In this document: positions 54,816 through 64,000 of the stretch, piece by piece
Layout of the letters: every line of letters starts with the position of its first letter
Numbering within the stretch: position 1 is the first letter of the stretch
Assembly: GCF_024679095.1 (NCBI RefSeq)
Contig: NW_026110806.1
Span: 407,501-471,500, forward strand
Origin: Eriocheir sinensis
Lineage: Eukaryota; Arthropoda; Malacostraca; Decapoda; Varunidae
Reading direction: 5' to 3'
Length of the DNA stretch: 64,000 nt
Made by a program: the position numbers and the translations under genes
The notes under the pieces: generated by a model
Seen by the model: only the letters and a program-made list of their open reading frames with translations
Databases searched by the model: none
What the model was told of the DNA's origin: nothing

Positions 54816-57045
54816 GTTCTGTGTATTTTTGTATATAGTTTTATACAAATTTACGATATTTTATGTGTATTTTGTATATTTATATTTATACAAATACACA
54901 TTCTTTTTCTGGTATTTTGTTTATTTATTTTGATACGATTTTTATGTGTATTTTGTATTCATTTTTTTATACGTATTTACTTCATTTTATGTGTATTTTG
55001 TATATATTTTTATAGAAATCAACGTTATTTTATGTGTATTCGGGTATATATTTTGAAACAAATTTACATTGTTTTATATGTATTTTGCATATCTATTTCA
55101 ATACAAATTTACCTTACAGTATGTGCATTTTTTATATTTATTTTAATACAAATTTTAATATTTTATGTGTATTTTGGTATATATATTTTTATAAAAAATG
55201 CTTTATTTTATGGCTATTTTGCATCTTTATTTTCATACAAATTTACATTATTTAATTAATATTCTGTGTATTTATTTTGATACGATTTTACATTATTCTA
55301 TTTGTGTTTTGTATATATTTTTTTATACATATTTACATTATTTAATTAGTATTTTGTATATATATTTGATACAAATTTACGTTATTTTAAGTAAATATGT
55401 TTATATATTTTCATTCAAATTTCCATTATTTTATGTGTATTTTGTATATGTATTTCAATACAAATTTACCTAATTTTATGTGTATTTTGTATACTTATTT
55501 TCATACAAATTTAAATTATTTTTGTGTATTTTTGTATATAGTTTTATACAAACAGGTTATTTTATGAGTATTTTGTATATCTATTTTCATACAAATACAC
55601 ATTCTTTTATTGATATTTTGTTTATTTATTTTGACGAGAATTTACATTATTTAATGTGAATTTTGTATATATATATATATTTTTATACGTATTTACATCA
55701 TTTCTTGTGTATTTTGTATATATATTTCTATAGAAATCTACGTTATTTTATGTGTATTCGTATAAAGATTTTTAAACAAATTTACGCTTTAATGTGCATT
55801 TTGTATATTTTTTCAATACAAATTTACCTTACTGTACGTCCATTTTGTATATTAATTTTAATACAAATTTAATTATTCTATGTGTATTTTTGTATATGTA
55901 TTTAAAAAAAATATGCTTTATTTTATGGGTATTTTGCATCTTTATTTTCATACAAAATTACATTATTTTATTGATATTCTGTGAATTTATTTTGATACGA
56001 TTTTACATTATTCTATGAGTATTTTGTATATATTTTTCATTTAATTTAGCTTATTTTATGTGTATTTTGTATATCTATTTATTTTAATACAAAATCAAAT
56101 ATTTTATGTTTTTTCGTATATATATATTTATAAAAAATACGTTATTTTATGGGTATTTTGCATCTTAATTTTCATACAAATTTACATTATTATATTATTT
56201 TCTGTATTTATTTTGATACGATTTTACATTATTTTATTTGTGTTTTGTATATATTTTTTTTATACATATTTACATTATTTAATGTGTTTTTTTGTATATA
56301 TATTTGATACAAATTTACGTTTTTTTAAGTCTTTATGTTTATATATTTTCATTCAAATTTACATTATTTTATATGTATTTTGTATATGTATTTCAATACA
56401 AATTTACCTAATTTTATATATTTTTTGTATATTTATTTTCATACAAGTTTAAATTATTTTTGTGTATTTTTGTTTATAGTTTTATACAAATTTAGGTTAT
56501 TTTATGTGTATTTTGTATATCTATTTTCATTCAAATACACATTCTTTTCATGATATTTTGTTTATTTATTTTGACACGAATTAACATTATTTAATGTGTA
56601 TTTTGTATATATATTTTTATACGCATTTACATTATTTCAAGTGTATTTTGTATATAAATTTCTATAGAAATCTGCGTTATTTTATGTGTATTCGTATATA
56701 CATTTTGAAACAAATTTACATTGTTTTATGTGTATTTTGCATATTTTTTCAATACAAATTTGCCTTATTGTATGTGCATTTTGTATATTAATTTTAATAC
56801 AAATTTGATTAATCTATGTGTATTTTTGTATATGTATTTTTATAAAAATATGCTTTATTTTATGGGTATTTTGCATCTTTATTTTCATACAATTTTACAT
56901 TATTTTATTGATATTCTGTGTATTTATTTTAATATGATTTTACATTATTCTATGTGTATTTTGTATATATATTTTATATAAAATGTATTTGTTTTCATTT
57001 TATACAAATCTACATTATTTAATGTATTTTTTGTACATGTATTCA
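54815..57045 (+). repeat. Satellite block 10 (plus)
   Basis: Contains a same-orientation splice of two repeat phases at about 56037 (TTTTTCATTTAATTTAGC). Confidence 0.82.
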
Positions 57046-58085
57046 CATAAAATATTTAAATTTGTATTGAAATAAATATACAAAATGCACATACAATAAG
57101 GTAAACTTCTATTGAAAGAGATATGCAAAAATACATATAAAGCAATATAAATTTGTTTCAAAATATATATACGAATACACATAGAATAACGTAGATTTCT
57201 ATAAAAATATATATACAAAATACACATAAAATTAAGTAAATACGTATAAAAAATGTAAACAAAATACACATAAAGTAATGTAAATTCGAAACAAAATAAA
57301 TAAACAAAATACCAATAAAAGAATGTGTATTTGTACAAATATAAATGTACAAAATACACATACAAAATAAACATAAAATAAGGTAAATTTGTAATGAAAT
57401 ATATGTACAAAATACACATAAAATAATGTAAATTTATATGAAAATATATATACAAATACACATAAAATACCATGAATTTGTATAGAATTATATATTCAAA
57501 ATAAATATTAAATAATGTAAATGCGTATAAAAATATATATACAAAGTACATATAAAATAATGTAAACTCGTATCAATATAAATCAACAAAATACCAATAA
57601 AATAATATATATTTGAATGAAAATAGATTTACAAAATACACATAACCTAACTAAAATTTGTATTGAAATATATACAAAATACATAAAATAATTTGAGTTT
57701 GTATGAAAATAGATATTCAAAATACATATAAAACTAGGTAAATTTCTTTTGAAATATATATACAAAATACCCATAAAATATTGTAAATTTTTGTCAAAAT
57801 ATATAAACAAATACACATAAAATAACTTAAAATAACGTAAATATGTATCAAATATATATACAAAAAACACATTAAATAATGTAAATATGTATAAAAAAAT
57901 ATATACAAAACATAAATAAAATAATGTAAAATCGTATCAAAATAAATACAGCAAATATTAATAAAATAATGTAAATTTGTATGAAAATTAAGATGCAAAA
58001 TACCCATAAAATAACGCATTTTTTATAAAAATATATATACGAAAAATATAAAATATTTGATTTTGTATTAAAATAAATAGATATA
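57045..58085 (-). repeat. Satellite block 11 (minus)
   Basis: Direct copy of most of block 5, entered abruptly at TACATGTATT|CACATAAAAT. Confidence 0.82.
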
Positions 58086-58752
58086 CATTCTTTTATTGGT
58101 ATTTTGTTTATTTATTTTGTTTCGAATTTACATTATTTTATGTGTATTTTGTTTACATTTTTTTATACGTATTTACTTAATTTTATGTGTATTTTTTATA
58201 TATATTTTTATAGAAATCTACGTTATTTTATGTGTATTCGTATATATATTTTGAAACAAATTTACATTGTTTTATATGTATTTTTGCATATCTCTTTCAA
58301 AAGAAGTTTACCTTATTGTATGTGCATTTTGTATATTTATTTCAATACAAATTTAAATATTCTATATGTATTTTGGTATATATATATTTTTATAAGAAAT
58401 GCGCTATTTGATGGGAATTTTGGATCTTTATTTTCATACAAATTTACATTATTTTATTAATATTCGGTGTATTTATTTTGATACGATTTTACATTATTCT
58501 ATTTGTTTTTTGTATATATTTTTTTTATACATATTTACATTATTTAAATGTATCTTGCATATATATTACATACAAATTTATTATCTATTATTTATTTTCA
58601 TACAAATACACATTTTTTTCATGATATTTTATTTATTTTGTCACGAATTTACATTACTTAATATGTATTTTATATATATATATATATTTTTATACGTATT
58701 TACATAATTTCATGTGTATTTTGTATATATATTTCTATAGAAATCTACGTTA
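58085..58752 (+). repeat. Satellite block 12 (plus)
   Basis: Begins in mid-monomer at AGATATACATTC and ends at the recurrent TATGCAAGATACAC joint. Confidence 0.82.
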
Positions 58753-60935
58753 TATGCAAGATACACATTAAATAATGTAAATGTGTATAAAAAAATATAT
58801 ACAAAAAAGAAATAGAATAATGTAAAATCCTATCAATATAAATACGCAGAATATCAATAAAATAATGTAAATTTGTATGAAAAGAAAGATGCAAAATTCC
58901 CATAAAATAGCGCATTTTTTATAAAAATATATATACCAAAATACACATAAAATATTTAAATTTGTATTGAAATAAATATACAAAATGCATATACAGTAAG
59001 GTAAATATGTATTGAAAGAGATATTCAAAAATACATATAAAACAAAGTAAATTTGTTTCAAAATATATATACGAATACACATAAAATAACGTGGATTTCT
59101 ATTGAAATATATATACAAAATACACATGAAATTATGTAAATACGTACAAAAATATATATACAAAATACATATCTAGGTAAATTCGTGTCAAAATAAATAA
59201 ACAAAATATCATGAAAAGAATGTGTATTTGTATGAAAATAAATAATAGATAATAAATTTGTATGAAATATATATGCAAGACACACATTAAATAATGTAAA
59301 TATGTATAAAAAAATATATATACAAAAAACAAATAGAATAATGTGAAATCGTATCAAAATAAATACACCGAATATTAATAAAATAATGTAAATTTGTATG
59401 AAAATAAAGATGCAAAATTCCCATCAAATAGCGCATTTCTTATAAAAATATATATACCAAAATACACATAAAATATTTAAATTTGTATTGAAGTAAATAT
59501 ACAAAATGCACATACAATAAGGTAAACTTGTATTGAAAGAGATATGCAAAATTACATATAAAACAATGTAAATTTGTTTCAAAATATATATGCGAATACA
59601 CATAAAATAACGTAGATTTCTATAAAAATATATATACAAAATACACATAAATTAAGTAAATACGTATAAAAATAGATATACAAAATACACATAGAATAAT
59701 GTGAAATTGTTTAAAAAAAATAAACAGAATATAAATAAAATAATGTAAATTTGTATGAAAATGAAAATGCAAAATACCCATAAAATAAAGCATATTTTTA
59801 TAAAAATACATATACAAAAATACACATAGCATAATTAAATTTGTATTAAAATTACTATACAAAATGCATATACAATAAGGTAAATTTATTGAAAAAATAT
59901 GCAAAATACACATAAAACAGTGTAAATTTATTTCAAAATCAATATACGAATACTCACAAATCAACGTAGATTTCTATAGAAATATATATACAAAATACAC
60001 ATCAAATGATGTAAACACGTATAAAAATATATATATAAAATACACATTAAATAATGTAAATTCGCGTCAAAATAAATAAACAAAATATCAATAAAAGAAT
60101 GTGTATTTGTATGAAAATAGATATACAATATACACATAAAATCACCTAAATTTGAATAAAACTATATACAAAAATACACAAAAATAATTTTAATTTGTAT
60201 GAAAATAAATATAGAAAATACACATAAAATTAGGTAAATTTGTATTTAAATACATTTACAAAATACACATAAAATAATGTAAATATGAATGAAAATATAT
60301 AAACAAAAACACTTAAAATAACGTAAATTTGTATAAAATATATATAAAAAATACACTTTAAATAATGTAAATATGTATAAAAAAAATTTTACAAAACACA
60401 AATAGAATAATATAAAATCGTATCAAAATAAATACACAGAATATTAATAAAATAATGTAAATTTGTATGAAAATTGAGATGCAAAATACCCATAAAATAA
60501 CGCATTTTTTATAAAAATATTTATACCAAGACACACATAAAATATTTGAATTTGTATTAAAATAAATATACAAAATGCACATACAATAAGGTAAATTTGT
60601 ATTGAAATAGATATGCAAAATACATATAAAACCATGTAAATTTTTTTCAAAATATATATACGAATACACATAAAATAACGTAGATTTCTATGAAAATAAA
60701 TATACAAAATACACATAAAGTGAAGTAAATACGTATAAAAAAAGGTACACAAAATACACATAAAATAATGTAAACTCGTATCAAAATAAATAAACAAAAT
60801 ACTAATAAAAGAATGTGTATTGTATAAATATAAATATACAAAATACAAATAAAATAACGTAAATTTATATAAAACTATATGCAAAAATACACAAAAGTAA
60901 TTAAATTTGTGTGAAAATAGATATACAAAATGCAT
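58752..60935 (-). repeat. Satellite block 13 (minus)
   Basis: Contains near-repeats of its own parts about 0.5 kb apart (58860-59090 against 59385-59620) and a sister of the region around 63240. Confidence 0.82.
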
Positions 60936-61597
60936 GTGTATTTTGTATATTTATTTTCATACAAATTGAAATTTTTTTTTTTTTTATATATTTTCAAACA
61001 AATTTTCTTTATTTTATGTGTATTTTGTATATTTATTTTTTCTACAAATATACGTTCTTTTATCTGAATTTTGTTTATTGAATTTGAAACGAATTTACCT
61101 TATTTTGTATATCTATTTTCATACAAATTAAAATACTTCTGTGTATTTTTGTAGTTTTAAATAAATTTATGTTATTTTATGTGTATTTTGTATATTTTTA
61201 TTTATACAAATACACATTCTTTTATTGGTATTTTGTATATTTATTTTGATACGAATTTACATTATTTTATGTGTATTTTGTATACATTTTTTTATACGTA
61301 TTTACTTCATTTTATGTGTATTTTGTATATATATTTTTATAGAAATCTACGTTATTTTATGTGTATTCGTATATATATTTTGAAACAAATTTACATTGTT
61401 TTATATGTATTTTGCATATCTATTTCAATACAAATTTACCTTATTGTATGTGTTTTTTATATATTTATTTTAATTCAAATTTAATTTTTTTATGTGTATT
61501 TTGGTATATATATTTTTATAAATAAAAAAAAGCATTATTTTATGGGTATTTTGCCTCTTTATTTTCATACAAATTTACATTAATTTATTAATATTCA

Positions 61598-61598
<1 letters not shown>
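60935..61598 (+). repeat. Satellite block 14 (plus)
   Basis: Entered at AAATGCATGTGTATTTTG, a short palindrome across the flip. Left at TTAATATTCAAAATACAC. Confidence 0.82.

Positions 61599-64000
<2,402 letters not shown>

Overview
This is nuclear DNA from a eukaryote, most likely a decapod crustacean (crab, shrimp or relative). The reasons are an extreme density of long dinucleotide microsatellites, decayed non-LTR retrotransposon pieces with the 'GKNWFTNRVVDEW'-type carboxyl end often seen in decapods (family memory, not a search), tRNA-derived SINEs with internal A and B boxes, and spliceosomal-type exon borders. There are no operons, ribosome-binding sites, bacterial genes or CRISPR arrays. 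The species cannot be fixed from the sequence.

Layout. (1) 1-28,900 is gene-poor unique DNA packed with transposon remnants and simple repeats. It holds three LINE pieces on the minus strand (1-478, 4670-4840, 20447-20875), a two-copy hAT-type MITE family with terminal inverted repeats (4967-5160 with an intact 8-bp target duplication, and 18342-18537 inverted), three tRNA-derived SINEs (16340, 22434, 26273), a two-copy short dispersed repeat (1193, 3119), several minisatellites and about 30 microsatellites. Two stretches look protein-coding. One is an intronless minus-strand reading frame at 12687-14083: it starts with an N-myristoylation-type MGNSAS sequence, has a cysteine-rich head, and carries a long acidic tail in which a Trp-x-x-Phe-Glu motif recurs on a strict 37- or 19-residue spacing. 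The other is a plus-strand exon at 10108-10423 with a signal-peptide-like leucine run, an N-glycosylation site and an RGDSP motif.

(2) From about 28,908 to the window end (at least 35 kb) lies one very AT-rich satellite array. Its monomer is about 45 bp, and because that is a multiple of three it produces many meaningless Tyr/Phe/Ile-rich reading frames on whichever strand is in phase. The array is a mosaic of about 15 blocks whose orientation flips repeatedly. Diverged monomers recur in fixed order about every 1.15 kb in the clearest block, and kilobase-scale pieces have been copied elsewhere in direct and inverted orientation. Some copies carry the inversion junction with them.

The window shows no cooperating set of genes. 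The most novel items are the WxxF-repeat protein, which I infer may bind clathrin/COP adaptors at a membrane, and the orientation-switching satellite with reused breakpoints. All similarity statements are by eye.
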